Shown here piece by piece: positions 1 through 6,517 of a stretch of DNA of 30,553 nt. Source of the DNA: a virus; the IMG/VR virus record IMGVR_UViG_3300017987_000261, positions 1 to 30,553 of that record. One strand, written 5' to 3'. Made by a program: the position numbers and the translations under genes. The notes beneath the pieces are model-generated. The model saw only the letters and a program-made list of their open reading frames with translations, ran no database searches and had not been told where the DNA came from. How positions within the stretch are numbered: the first letter of the stretch is position 1; each line of letters begins with the position of its first letter.

Positions 1-637
1 GTGCACAGTACCCTGCAACGTTTCCAGCAAGGGCTGATTTCCCCATTGAAGGCCTACCCGCAATGATTGTCAGATCTCCCTGGCTCAACTCAACCATGCT
101 ATCAACTGCCCTAATCCCTGTTGCTGCAATTCTTGCCCCGTCTGGATCTTGGTATCTCTCCTCGAGTTCATGCATCACTTTGGGAATCAAGTCCTTCACT
201 GGTGTGAGTCCTTGCTTCCCAACCCCCTGACTTGCACTTTTGACGGTTTGGTTGAGTAGGTTTGCCATTTCCTCAGCTGGCATTGATTCATCCGCTTGCT
301 TGATCACTTCAGCAACCTTCCGCTTCATTGCTGCTTGTTGCCCTTGCTCAAGCAACCGTGTTGCCCAAATTGCGAGGTTTTCACTTGCTGGGGTGTTGTA
401 CACCAAATCCGACAACCACCGGGTTTGGCTCTTTTCCCCCCATTCTTTGAGTTGCTCATTGACTGCAATCTCATCCACTGGGAGGCCTTTTTCGTAGACT
501 GAAATCGAGGCGTCATACACTTGAGCAAGTTTGGGGTTTGAGAAAAACTCCGGCTCCAAGGCCAAAACCTCGGGAGGCCAATTCGTCTCTTTGAGCAACA
601 TGCACCCAAGGACAGATTCTTCAAGATAGGTGTCCAT
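1..637 (-). CDS. dnaB: DnaB-like replicative helicase, N-terminal part (cut by window edge)
   Basis: The frame opens with ATG at 637 and stays open for 212 codons to the window edge. Residues 1-100 resemble the helical N-terminal domain of DnaB (MDTYLEESVLGCMLL start, then the PEFFSNPKLAQVYDA region). After a linker comes the start of the RecA-like ATPase core with a textbook DnaB Walker A, AGRPSMGKSALA, whose lysine is residue 200. The protein should be the hexameric 5'-3' helicase at the phage replication fork. Its start overlaps the stop of the initiator gene upstream (TGATG), so the two are translationally coupled. The Walker B and arginine-finger parts lie outside the window, so intactness cannot be judged. 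The family call is secure. The symbol is by homology only. Confidence 0.93.
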   Translation of the reverse strand, partial: MDTYLEESVLGCMLLKETNWPPEVLALEPEFFSNPKLAQVYDASISVYEKGLPVDEIAVNEQLKEWGEKSQTRWLSDLVYNTPASENLAIWATRLLEQGQQAAMKRKVAEVIKQADESMPAEEMANLLNQTVKSASQGVGKQGLTPVKDLIPKVMHELEERYQDPDGARIAATGIRAVDSMVELSQGDLTIIAGRPSMGKSALAGNVAGYCA

Positions 638-1518
638 CAGTAATCCCTTTCAGGAGGCACAGCCTCTTTCATGTAACAGGGGACTGGATCCAATGATTGT
701 TGTTTCGGTTTTGGTGGGTTTTCGGCAAGCTCTATAAATTCAGTCACTTTGCTTGAATTGCGGACAATCAGGTCTAGACGATCAAACTTTGTGTTTCTGT
801 CGTTTTCGCCTTGGTACCATGGTGAGGCGTGGTTTCCATCTATTGCCTTGCATAAATCCTCAACCGAATAACCCTCCGAAAGCCTTTCCTTGATAAGTTT
901 CCATTCTTTCCCTGACGATTTTGGCCTTGGGTGGGCTTTTGGATGGTGTTTTTTGTAGTGATTGAAAACCGCTAAAATCTCTTCTTTGTGATTTTTGGAT
1001 TCTGCAACTCCTATTTCCTGTTCCTGTTCCTGTTCCTGTTCCTGTTCCTGTTCCTGTTCCTGATTCGGCATACCCTTTCGGCAACCATCCGCGAAGGGTT
1101 TCAGATACCCTTTCCCTAACCGTTTCAGATACCCTTTAAGTGCATGATAAGCCTCAATTTTTAGACTGCATTCGGGCAGTTCATCCCAGGTGCCTCGCCA
1201 GCTTTTTACAACGTTAGGATTTTCGGGTTTGTTGTACCTAATTGCATTGGGAATCCACACCAAAGGGGCACTCCAATCTGCCTTTGCCATACCCTTCTGG
1301 GATAGTTCCCGAAAGGCTTCACGAAACCCTTTAACTACCCACCCGAGTCTATTGGATATTTCGTCCTCGCTCACTTCGTAAAGCCCCGGGATGTTTGTTG
1401 TGTGTTTATTTGTAAGCAAAAAAACCCACAATGTCTGAGCATTTGGTTGTGGTTTGGAAAGGGAGCGGAACTTCGCGTCCCCCCACATTCGGACATCAAT
1501 CTTGCGATATCTGGCCAT
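637..1518 (-). CDS. Phage replication initiator / helicase-loader protein (O/DnaD-like)
   Basis: This 293-aa protein begins MARYRKIDVRMWGDAKF, a common N-terminus of phage winged-helix replication proteins. Residues 1-110 form the likely DNA-binding domain. Residues about 153-168 are an alternating Glu-Gln run. The C-terminal part (ILAVFNHYKKHHPKA, SVEDLCKAIDGNHASPWYQ, KFDRLDLIVRN) matches the conserved tail of phage replication proteins thought to contact the helicase or loader. I chose ATG 1518 because GGAAG lies 8 nt upstream and the family motif starts there. In-frame ATGs at 1533 and 1572 would add 5 or 18 residues. It overlaps the preceding small gene by 23 bp and the helicase by 3 bp (TGATG). 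Its place directly before dnaB supports a role in origin recognition and helicase loading. Confidence 0.85.
   Translation of the reverse strand: MARYRKIDVRMWGDAKFRSLSKPQPNAQTLWVFLLTNKHTTNIPGLYEVSEDEISNRLGWVVKGFREAFRELSQKGMAKADWSAPLVWIPNAIRYNKPENPNVVKSWRGTWDELPECSLKIEAYHALKGYLKRLGKGYLKPFADGCRKGMPNQEQEQEQEQEQEQEQEIGVAESKNHKEEILAVFNHYKKHHPKAHPRPKSSGKEWKLIKERLSEGYSVEDLCKAIDGNHASPWYQGENDRNTKFDRLDLIVRNSSKVTEFIELAENPPKPKQQSLDPVPCYMKEAVPPERDY
1015..1062 (-). repeat. Hexanucleotide tandem repeat (8 x TTCCTG) in the initiator gene
   Basis: Eight perfect head-to-tail copies of TTCCTG (plus-strand reading; CAGGAA on the coding strand) encode the alternating Glu-Gln run between the two domains of the replication initiator. 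The unit is a multiple of three, so copy-number change would lengthen or shorten the linker without breaking the frame. Confidence 0.95.
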
Positions 1519-1702
1519 TTTTTGGGCTTCCATTCTCTGCGATATGGACCACGACATCTTTGAGCCAGTCAATCAGCGTTGGGACCTGCTCAAGGGTTAA
1601 AAAAATTCTGTCCGGATCATCCCAGCCGCACGACTGCTCAATCGTAACCCCACCATCTTTGTTTGGGTAAATCTGCAATGCTTCCATTTCCCATTTGGCC
1701 AT
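1496..1702 (-). CDS. Small hypothetical protein, first gene of the leftward replication operon
   Basis: This 68-aa protein is of unknown function. It is mixed polar (MAKWEMEALQIYPNKDGG start; later LTLEQVPTLIDWLKDVV, a probable amphipathic helix) with one cysteine and no membrane segment. ATG at 1702 is preceded by TTGAGGCG, a good ribosome-binding site ending 5-6 nt upstream. Its 3' end overlaps the initiator gene by 23 bp. It is the promoter-proximal gene of the leftward operon, directly downstream of the structured leader at 1718-1834, so its translation would be most exposed to any leader control. I do not recognise the family. The start and coding status rest on the ribosome-binding site, packing and composition. 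Confidence 0.65.
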   Translation of the reverse strand: MAKWEMEALQIYPNKDGGVTIEQSCGWDDPDRIFLTLEQVPTLIDWLKDVVVHIAENGSPKNGQISQD

Positions 1703-1708
1703 AATCGC

Positions 1709-1834
1709 CTCAAATCCCCACCGGCGCCCAAAGGGCTGTGCAGACTCGGCAAAGAGTCACCCAGTGGGCGACCGGTGGAAGCTCAAAATCCTATGTGAGT
1801 CCAAGTCTGCACGCCGGATGTTGTCTCAAAATCC
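1709..1834. repeat. Three direct repeats CTCAAA(A)TCC (iteron- or operator-like)
   Basis: CTCAAATCC at 1709-1717 and CTCAAAATCC at 1782-1791 and 1825-1834 share one orientation, with starts 73 and 43 bp apart (near 7 and 4 helical turns). The leftmost copy contains the ribosome-binding site of the gene at 1702. Position beside a replication initiator suggests binding sites for that protein or for a repressor; this is inference. Confidence 0.55.
1718..1778 (-). promoter_or_regulatory. Nested hairpin in the leader of the replication operon
   Basis: CCACCGGCGCCCA (1718-1730) pairs with TGGGCGACCGGTGG (1765-1778): 13 pairs with one bulged base. Inside it GACTC (1743-1747) pairs with GAGTC (1754-1758) around a 6-nt loop. 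Separately, GTGCAGACT (1738-1746) is an exact inverted repeat of AGTCTGCAC (1804-1812), so part of the inner stem could pair outward instead. It ends 16 bp before the ATG at 1702. Confidence 0.6.
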
Positions 1835-1931
1835 CGATTTAATGTCTAGGGAAAACTGAAAAAAATCTGCTCCATTTTGGTGCACACGTACTTTTCGAGT
1901 TGAGAGTGCCTTTTCTATCGAAATTTTTTTC

Positions 1932-1960
1932 TTGGAAATGTCGGAGTCTCAGTTTAGAGT
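1932..1960 (+). promoter_or_regulatory. Weak sigma70-like promoter candidate for the rightward early operon
   Basis: TTGGAA (1932-1937) and TAGAGT (1955-1960) are separated by 17 bp, each matching 4 of 6 consensus bases. Host sigma preferences are unknown, so this is only a placement suggestion. Confidence 0.2.
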
Positions 1961-2001
1961 GATTTTCGAGTCAATGAGTCTTTCAACACAAAACGCAAGT
2001 T

Positions 2002-2015
2002 GACCGCGCGCGGTC
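2002..2015. promoter_or_regulatory. Perfect 14-bp palindrome GACCGCGCGCGGTC (operator-like)
   Basis: A fully symmetric 14-bp site lies directly against the left arm of the inverted repeat at 2016-2066. Symmetric sites of this size between divergent operons are typical of dimeric repressor operators. No repressor gene is recognisable in the window. Confidence 0.5.
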
Positions 2016-2066
2016 TGCCAGGCCACCGAGGGGCGGTCCGACTCAACCTCCCTCGGTGGCCTGGCA
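2016..2066 (+). promoter_or_regulatory. Perfect 17-bp inverted repeat just upstream of the first early gene
   Basis: Left arm 2016-2032 (TGCCAGGCCACCGAGGG) is the exact reverse complement of 2050-2066, with a 17-nt loop. It ends 4 bp before the CGGAGGG ribosome-binding site (2071-2077) of the gene at 2085. As RNA it forms a very stable 5' hairpin. As DNA it could be a long operator. There is no T-run after it, so a simple intrinsic terminator is unlikely. Confidence 0.65.
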
Positions 2067-2084
2067 CTTTCGGAGGGTTTTCAA

Positions 2085-2273
2085 ATGAGAGAGTATCTTT
2101 TGACATTCGGGGTCACAACGCCCGATGGGTTGCAACACGTGGAAGCAATGATTGAGGCTGTGTCCTCGCATGAGGCAATCCGCAGAGCCAGAAGAATCCT
2201 CAAAAAGGATTTGAGAAAAAACAAAATCAAGAGTCACGCAATTGAGTGTGAGAATTGTGAGGTAGTGGAATGA
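2085..2273 (+). CDS. Small hypothetical early protein
   Basis: This 62-aa protein is the first gene of the rightward operon. ATG 2085 has a strong CGGAGGG ribosome-binding site. The N-terminal half reads like a short beta strand plus helix (YLLTFGVTTPDGLQHVEAM). The middle is very basic (RRARRILKKDLRKNK), and the end has a CENCE cysteine pair. The basic helix suggests nucleic-acid contact, but I do not recognise a family. It overlaps the next gene by 4 bp (ATGA). The adjacent 17-bp inverted repeat makes it the gene most directly controlled by the divergent region. Confidence 0.7.
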   Translation: MREYLLTFGVTTPDGLQHVEAMIEAVSSHEAIRRARRILKKDLRKNKIKSHAIECENCEVVE

Positions 2274-3055
2274 TCAGCGGAACTATTGAACGGCCTTTGT
2301 GTCCAAATTGTGGTCATAAGTTGAGTTGTAGACTATTTCAAAGAGATTACGAGTGTGATCTTTGTGGGAAGAATTTTCCACGGGAAGAATTATCAAACAA
2401 CACTCCACAACAAGCAAAAGACACTGGAATGATGCGTTGCCCTTGGTGCGATCACACAATGGACAAATACTCCATCCAATGGAAATCCCCAGAGCAATGC
2501 GTGTGCCCAAGATGTAGATTGGATTTTGATTCTGAGGATGGAATCAAGTTGCACAAGTACAGCGGGGGAGTCACCGAGCCCAAACCAACACCGCCCCCAC
2601 CGGCACCAGATTATTCAAAAGGTTTTGTGCTATCCCATGAGAGTTTGGTGCCTAAGGAAATGTCGGATCTTTTGGATATGTGCGCAAAACACCTTGAGAG
2701 ATACGCGGAACCCGTAATCTTCAAACCGAACGAGATCATGGTTGATGCCGTCGGTGATGCCAACGTTTCAATACTTCCCGACCGCTGCAAATGGCACAAA
2801 AGGGTTCCTATCAAAATCGGTGGGGAGTTCGTGACGTACAATTCCTATTGCAAGGCTCACGCTAAATCAAGCGAAATGAAGGCGTTTGTTTCTTGGTACG
2901 ACGAAAAAATAGAGAAAGCCAAAGCTCAAGCTATCCGCTCAATCCTTTGGGGAGTGCGAGAAGTGCCTTGCTGCCCAATGACTGACAGACCCGTATCAAT
3001 CGTTTTCCACGACAACACTGCATTTTGGTTGTGTGAGGTGTGTGGAAATGTTTGA
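2270..3055 (+). CDS. Multi-zinc-ribbon protein of unknown function
   Basis: This 261-aa protein has at least two clear zinc ribbons at the N-terminus: C11-x2-C14 with C29-x2-C32, and C57-x2-C60 with C79-x2-C82. A proline-rich hinge follows (about residues 105-113). The C-terminal domain ends with a further cysteine set (CCPM ... LCEVCGN) that could bind another metal. No catalytic motif is evident. Such proteins in phage early operons may bind DNA or RNA polymerase, but function is not shown here. ATG 2270 overlaps the preceding stop (ATGA). The 3' end overlaps the nuclease gene by 8 bp, so the two are likely made together. Confidence 0.8.
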   Translation: MISGTIERPLCPNCGHKLSCRLFQRDYECDLCGKNFPREELSNNTPQQAKDTGMMRCPWCDHTMDKYSIQWKSPEQCVCPRCRLDFDSEDGIKLHKYSGGVTEPKPTPPPPAPDYSKGFVLSHESLVPKEMSDLLDMCAKHLERYAEPVIFKPNEIMVDAVGDANVSILPDRCKWHKRVPIKIGGEFVTYNSYCKAHAKSSEMKAFVSWYDEKIEKAKAQAIRSILWGVREVPCCPMTDRPVSIVFHDNTAFWLCEVCGNV

Positions 3056-3992
3056 AGCTGTCCAAGCCCTAGCCGAAAGAATTACTGAGGCTCAAAAGGC
3101 AAAACTCAAAGAGAGGGCTCAAAGAGTCTACGCTCCAAGATCAACCAACGTCTCAGCTATCGGCTACCGTTGTGAAAGGCGTACAGTCTATGCGCGGACA
3201 CGTCCGGAGATGGCGGACCCTATCGGGGAAGATTTAGCGAGTATCTTCCAAGAAGGAGATCTCCACCATTCTGACGTTAGGCGCAAACTGAGTGAGCTTG
3301 GGTTTGAGGTATTGGAGGCTGAGCGGTCTTTCCGTGATTCTTCAATTGATGTGTCAGGTAAGATTGATGGGAAGCTTTCTGTTGATGAATCAGATCACCG
3401 GGCTGAAAGGGTGCCAACCGAAATCAAGAGCATTTCGGGCAATCCTCCAGAAGATCAATACGCAATGAAGCATGGGCCTGAATTATATCGAAGGTACTAC
3501 GATAGTTTTCAGCTCTACTTGTTCCTGACTGACTCGCCATATGGGCTTTTCATTTTCAAAAACAAAATCACAGGCAAGCTAACACCTGTCCCGGTTGAGC
3601 TTGACTATGCACATGCAGAAGAGCTCTTGAAGAAAGCCGAAAGAATCAAAGCACACGTTGAGGCTGGAACGTTGCCTGAAAGGTTGGCCGATCGATCGGA
3701 ATGCAAGGCGTGTCCATTTCGTGACTCTGTTTGTCTTCCAGCTGAAGAGCCCATTGATCCCCTGTTTTTGGTTGAGGATGCAAAGCTTCTCGAGGAATTG
3801 GAGGAGCATGAGAGGTTAGATCCAAAGCGTAGGAGATGGAAACAACTCGATGATTCAATCAAAGAGAGATTCCTAAATACGAAAGGGGACAGATTCGTTG
3901 CTGGCGGTAACGGTGAGTTTCTGATTACAAAAAAGAAACATGGCAACGGACAACGGATCGTTGTTGAGAGGTTGACCAACCCGACAAATTGA
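3048..3992 (+). CDS. Cas4/RecB-like PD-(D/E)XK nuclease with a four-cysteine cluster
   Basis: This 314-aa protein carries the PD-(D/E)XK core: His73/His74 after a helix, Asp107 in GKIDGKL, Glu125 and Lys127 in PTEIKSI, and Gln155 in the YDSFQLYLFL helix. One cysteine (C42, in GYRCERRTVYAR) and a trio C219-x2-C222-x6-C229 (ECKACPFRDSVC) have the spacing of the [4Fe-4S] cluster in Cas4 and AddB-type nucleases. The expected role is a 5' or 3' exonuclease resecting DNA ends for recombination. ATG 3048 is chosen over an upstream start at 3033 because GAGG lies 9 nt before it and it overlaps the previous stop by 8 bp. The annealing-protein candidate at 4680 was probably its direct neighbour before the HNH insertion. 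Iron-sulfur binding is inferred, not shown. Confidence 0.82.
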   Translation: MFEAVQALAERITEAQKAKLKERAQRVYAPRSTNVSAIGYRCERRTVYARTRPEMADPIGEDLASIFQEGDLHHSDVRRKLSELGFEVLEAERSFRDSSIDVSGKIDGKLSVDESDHRAERVPTEIKSISGNPPEDQYAMKHGPELYRRYYDSFQLYLFLTDSPYGLFIFKNKITGKLTPVPVELDYAHAEELLKKAERIKAHVEAGTLPERLADRSECKACPFRDSVCLPAEEPIDPLFLVEDAKLLEELEEHERLDPKRRRWKQLDDSIKERFLNTKGDRFVAGGNGEFLITKKKHGNGQRIVVERLTNPTN

Positions 3993-4009
3993 GTTACCAA
4001 CAAGGAAAT

Positions 4010-4096
4010 GACCCCTGCGAAACACACAAACATATATTGGTCCGGTCGGTTGCTGGCGTAACTCTCGCAGGGGTCTACGTCGGCGCTGGCCGGACC
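4010..4096 (+). ncRNA. Candidate structured RNA: long hairpin whose loop pairs with upstream sequence
   Basis: GACCCCTGCGA (4010-4020) is the exact complement of 4065-4075. That second segment lies in the 15-nt apical loop of a long hairpin formed by 4039-4050 with 4085-4096 and 4052-4060 with 4076-4084 (21 pairs, some G-U, one bulged U at 4051). The order is therefore A-B-C-A'-C'-B', a pseudoknot with an 18-nt A-rich linker (4021-4038). It fills the 116-bp gap between the nuclease stop and the HNH start. I do not recognise a known riboswitch or ribozyme. A DNA-level function remains possible. Confidence 0.45.
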
Positions 4097-4108
4097 TGTG
4101 AGTTAGCT

Positions 4109-4665
4109 ATGAAAAAATGTATGCGGTATGCCTCATGGCCTGTTCCTAAATTGACTGAAAAAGATGCGGAGCGTTTTTGGCCCAAAGTCAACAAAACTGG
4201 AGATTGTTGGATTTGGACAGCATCAAAAAGAATTCATGGTTATGGTCAATTCGGTGTTGGGGGTACGGGTGGCAGACCAATAGCCGCCCACCGAGTTGCT
4301 TGGATGCTTGCAACGGGCCGCACACAACCCAGAGGGAAAATTATCATGCACTTATGCAACAACCCTGCTTGCGTCAATCCGGCACATTTGAAACTTGGAA
4401 CACAAAAAGAGAATATGCAGCATTGCAAAAAATCCGGAAGAGTCAGAAACGGTGTCAGATTTGGCGAAGATAACCATGCATCCGTACTGACTAAAAACAA
4501 GCAGACTGGATTAGAAAACAGCCAAGGGGAGTGCGTGGGCAAACCAAAGCATTGGCTAAAAAGTTTGGTGTTCACCCATGCACAATTCAAAGAGTCCAAA
4601 AAGGTACAACTTGGAGTAACCGCAAACGCCGGGCGGACCTTCCGGCGTGCTCTGCTCGAGCTTAG
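4109..4665 (+). pseudogene. HNH homing endonuclease disrupted by a one-base deletion
   Basis: From ATG 4109 the product shows the HNH_3-type homing endonuclease pattern: GDCWIWTASK, YGQFG, AHRVAWML, IIMHLCNNPACVNPAHL and KLGTQKENMQHC. After ASVLTKN the frame is lost. Reading in the -1 frame from the five-A run at 4493-4497 gives KQADWIRKQP, then a helix-turn-helix-like tail ALAKKFGVHPCTIQRVQKG, ending at TAG 4663-4665. Restoring one A gives a single continuous protein of about 186 aa. The uncorrected frame runs on to 4897 over the next gene and is not believable. The -1 frame has a TAA at 4492-4494 and the site is not a canonical slippery heptamer, so a mutation or sequencing error is more likely than programmed frameshifting. 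It sits as an insertion between recombination genes. Confidence 0.8.
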
Positions 4666-4679
4666 AGCTAGGAGACATC

Positions 4680-5540
4680 ATGTCAGAGAAAGAAGCAAAA
4701 CCAGTAGAGACGAAAGAAATTGCAACATTGGATGTGAGAGACGCAAGCGATCATGCAGTCGCTTTGATGCGCAAGCGGGTCGAAAATCAGGAGGAGATGC
4801 TCAAGATTGCAATCAAGCTCACCGGCCAACATCAATGGGTGATGTTTGGCGAGTCGTTGTACCCCACAGGGGGTTGTGCCGACACAATCCTGCGTAGGGC
4901 TTTTGGGCTTCACTGGGGAGAGAAAACCATCACGATCGAAGATACCCCGGACGGCAAACTTGCGACTTGCACAGCATGGCTGATGCAGGACGGTAGAAAG
5001 GTGGAAGCCTTCACGGGGTATCGGTTAATGACGGGCTTCATCAAAAATGAAGCTGATTTGAGGCGGGCTGTACTGGAAAACCTAAAAAGCGTTGCAGTGA
5101 GGGATCTCCTTGGTTTGCGATTCCGCACCCCAGAAGAGCTGAAACATTTAGGTCTTGACGTAACCAAACTTGAAAAACGTGTTGACTTTCAAGAGCACGA
5201 CAAACAAGGCAGTGAAGTGATCGCTCCCTTCGGAAAACAGAAAGGCAAACCACTCTCAGAGCTCAATGACGAAAACCTGCAATGGTTGGCGGAAGCTGTG
5301 AAAAAGAGTGTTGAGGATCCAACCAAGGAAAAGTGGAAAGCAAAGAATCAAGCCTTGGTTGAGGCGTGCCGCGAAGAATACAAAAGAAGGAGGGTTTCCA
5401 AGGAGGAAGAGAAAAAGGAAGCCAAAGAGGATGGGCCTCCCCCACCGGTTGATCCGGAGACAGGCGAAGTAATCAAAGATGAGCAGGATTTCGGACCAAA
5501 GGCTTGGGATGAGAAGAGCAAGGAGGAGCCCGGACTATGA
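4680..5540 (+). CDS. Putative single-strand annealing / recombination protein
   Basis: This 286-aa protein has ATG 4680 after a clear AGGAG at 4670-4674. The core (about residues 55-155) contains GESLYPTGGCADTILRRAFG, an alternating strand region, and ENLKSVAVRDLLGLRFRTPE. That layout is seen in phage proteins encoded between a RecB/Cas4-like exonuclease and a DUF1351-type protein. Residues about 180-235 (IAPFGKQKGKPLSELNDENLQWL) match a small module found at the ends of exonucleases and recombination proteins. The C-terminus is a charged, proline-rich tail. The single-strand annealing assignment rests on context and weak pattern similarity. It could instead be another recombination mediator. 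It overlaps the next gene by 4 bp (ATGA). Confidence 0.5.
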   Translation: MSEKEAKPVETKEIATLDVRDASDHAVALMRKRVENQEEMLKIAIKLTGQHQWVMFGESLYPTGGCADTILRRAFGLHWGEKTITIEDTPDGKLATCTAWLMQDGRKVEAFTGYRLMTGFIKNEADLRRAVLENLKSVAVRDLLGLRFRTPEELKHLGLDVTKLEKRVDFQEHDKQGSEVIAPFGKQKGKPLSELNDENLQWLAEAVKKSVEDPTKEKWKAKNQALVEACREEYKRRRVSKEEEKKEAKEDGPPPPVDPETGEVIKDEQDFGPKAWDEKSKEEPGL

Positions 5541-6517
5541 CAACAGCAATCACCGAATACCAAATTACGGAAGCAAAGCTCCAAGAGCTTCGGGAAAAGT
5601 TTTCTTGTGATGTTTGGGTTGTCGATACTCCTGACAGAATGAAAGCCGCAAAGGATGCAAGGGGGGAGATCAGGAGATGGAGGCTTGACCTGGAGTCCGA
5701 GAGAAAACGGATCAAAGCTCCAGCCCTCCAACGTTGCAAAGAGATCGACTCGGAAGCCAAGCGGATCACCGGTGAGCTTTTGAAACTCGAAACCCCAATT
5801 GCAGACGCGATCAAGGAAGTGGAGGACAAAAAGAAACGGGAGGAGGAGGCAGCAAAGCAAGCCGAGGAGCAAAGGATCAACAGGTGCCGGACCGAGATTG
5901 AGAATATTCGGCAAATCCCCATTTCCTATGTTGGCCAAGATTCCGAGACAATTGAGAAGGCCATTGATAGCACCCACGCTCTTGATCTCTCCCAAATGAA
6001 AGAGTTTGAAGGTGTGGCACAAAAGGCACGCAATGAAACCATTGAGAAGCTCAATCAACTCTTGAAGGATGCAATCGATCGGGAGAAAGAAAAAGACCGC
6101 CTTGAGGCTGAAAGGATTGAATTGGCCAAGAGGAAAGCAGAGCAGGAGGCCCAAGAGGAAGCTGAAAGGAAGAAACGGGAGGAGGAGGAAAGGGCTCGGC
6201 GCGCAAAGTTGGAAGCGGAAGAGAAAGAGGCACGAGAGCGAATAGCCCAGCAAGAAAGGGAAGCACGGGAAGCACGGGAAAGAGCCGATCGGGAAGCACG
6301 AGAGGAGCGCGCAAAACAAGAAGCGATTGCCTTGGAGGAAAAGAAAAAGGCGGATGCTTTGAGGGTTCAACGTGAAGTTGAGGAAAGAGAGAAACAACGA
6401 AAGAGGGCTCAGATTCTATCCGCTCGAGATCTCCTGAAAACATTTGTTGAGAGATATGGGGAGGTCGAGGAATTTGCTTCGGTAGTAAAGGCAATCAGGG
6501 GGTATTTTGATGAGTGA
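5537..6517 (+). CDS. DUF1351-like long coiled-coil protein of the recombination module
   Basis: This 326-aa protein has an N-terminal section (DVWVVDTPDRMKAAKDARGE, then LDLESERKRIKAPALQRCKE) typical of DUF1351 phage proteins, which usually lie beside RecT- or Erf-like genes. Residues about 165-290 are an almost uninterrupted Glu/Arg/Lys/Ala-rich helix with AREARERADREAREER-type heptads, a long charged coiled coil. A short globular end (LLKTFVERYGEVEEF) follows. The family's biochemical role is not established; an accessory or scaffold role in recombination is inferred. ATG 5537 overlaps the previous stop (ATGA). The 3' end overlaps the next gene by 8 bp. Confidence 0.8.
   Translation: MTTAITEYQITEAKLQELREKFSCDVWVVDTPDRMKAAKDARGEIRRWRLDLESERKRIKAPALQRCKEIDSEAKRITGELLKLETPIADAIKEVEDKKKREEEAAKQAEEQRINRCRTEIENIRQIPISYVGQDSETIEKAIDSTHALDLSQMKEFEGVAQKARNETIEKLNQLLKDAIDREKEKDRLEAERIELAKRKAEQEAQEEAERKKREEEERARRAKLEAEEKEARERIAQQEREAREARERADREAREERAKQEAIALEEKKKADALRVQREVEEREKQRKRAQILSARDLLKTFVERYGEVEEFASVVKAIRGYFDE

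Larger units (their letters stand above)
1703..2084. other. Divergent control region without genes
   Basis: These 382 bp separate the leftward replication operon from the rightward early operon, so both promoters must lie here. The left half holds direct repeats and a nested hairpin (1709-1834). The middle is A/T-rich with several GAGTC/GAGT words (1895-1980). The right end holds a 14-bp palindrome and a 17-bp inverted repeat next to the ribosome-binding site of the gene at 2085. I see no open frame with a plausible start. An operator cluster, a replication origin, or both would fit. Confidence 0.7.

Noticed and set aside
1718-1778. Intrinsic terminator between the divergent operons
   Set aside because: No T-run follows the stem on either strand, and it sits between start codons rather than after stops.
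4039-4096. tRNA-like acceptor stem (GGTCCGG ... CCGGACC)
   Set aside because: The segment is only 58 nt, with no T-loop GTTCRA-like sequence, no anticodon arm and no CCA; the pairing extends as a long hairpin instead.
4493-4498. Programmed -1 frameshift in the HNH gene
   Set aside because: In the HNH frame the site reads T AAA AAC, so the first tRNA would re-pair with UAA; no valid slippery heptamer, and a stop lies at 4492-4494 in the new frame.
3989-4897. A 302-aa protein from TTG 3989 to 4897
   Set aside because: The first 40 residues come from the structured leader and the last 130 from out-of-frame sequence over the annealing-protein gene; only the HNH domain in the middle is real.
5348-6397. 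Long minus-strand frame opposite the coiled-coil gene
   Set aside because: It is a mirror of the Glu/Arg/Lys-rich coiled coil (Phe/Leu/Pro/Ser-rich product), without ribosome-binding site, and against the direction of a coupled operon.
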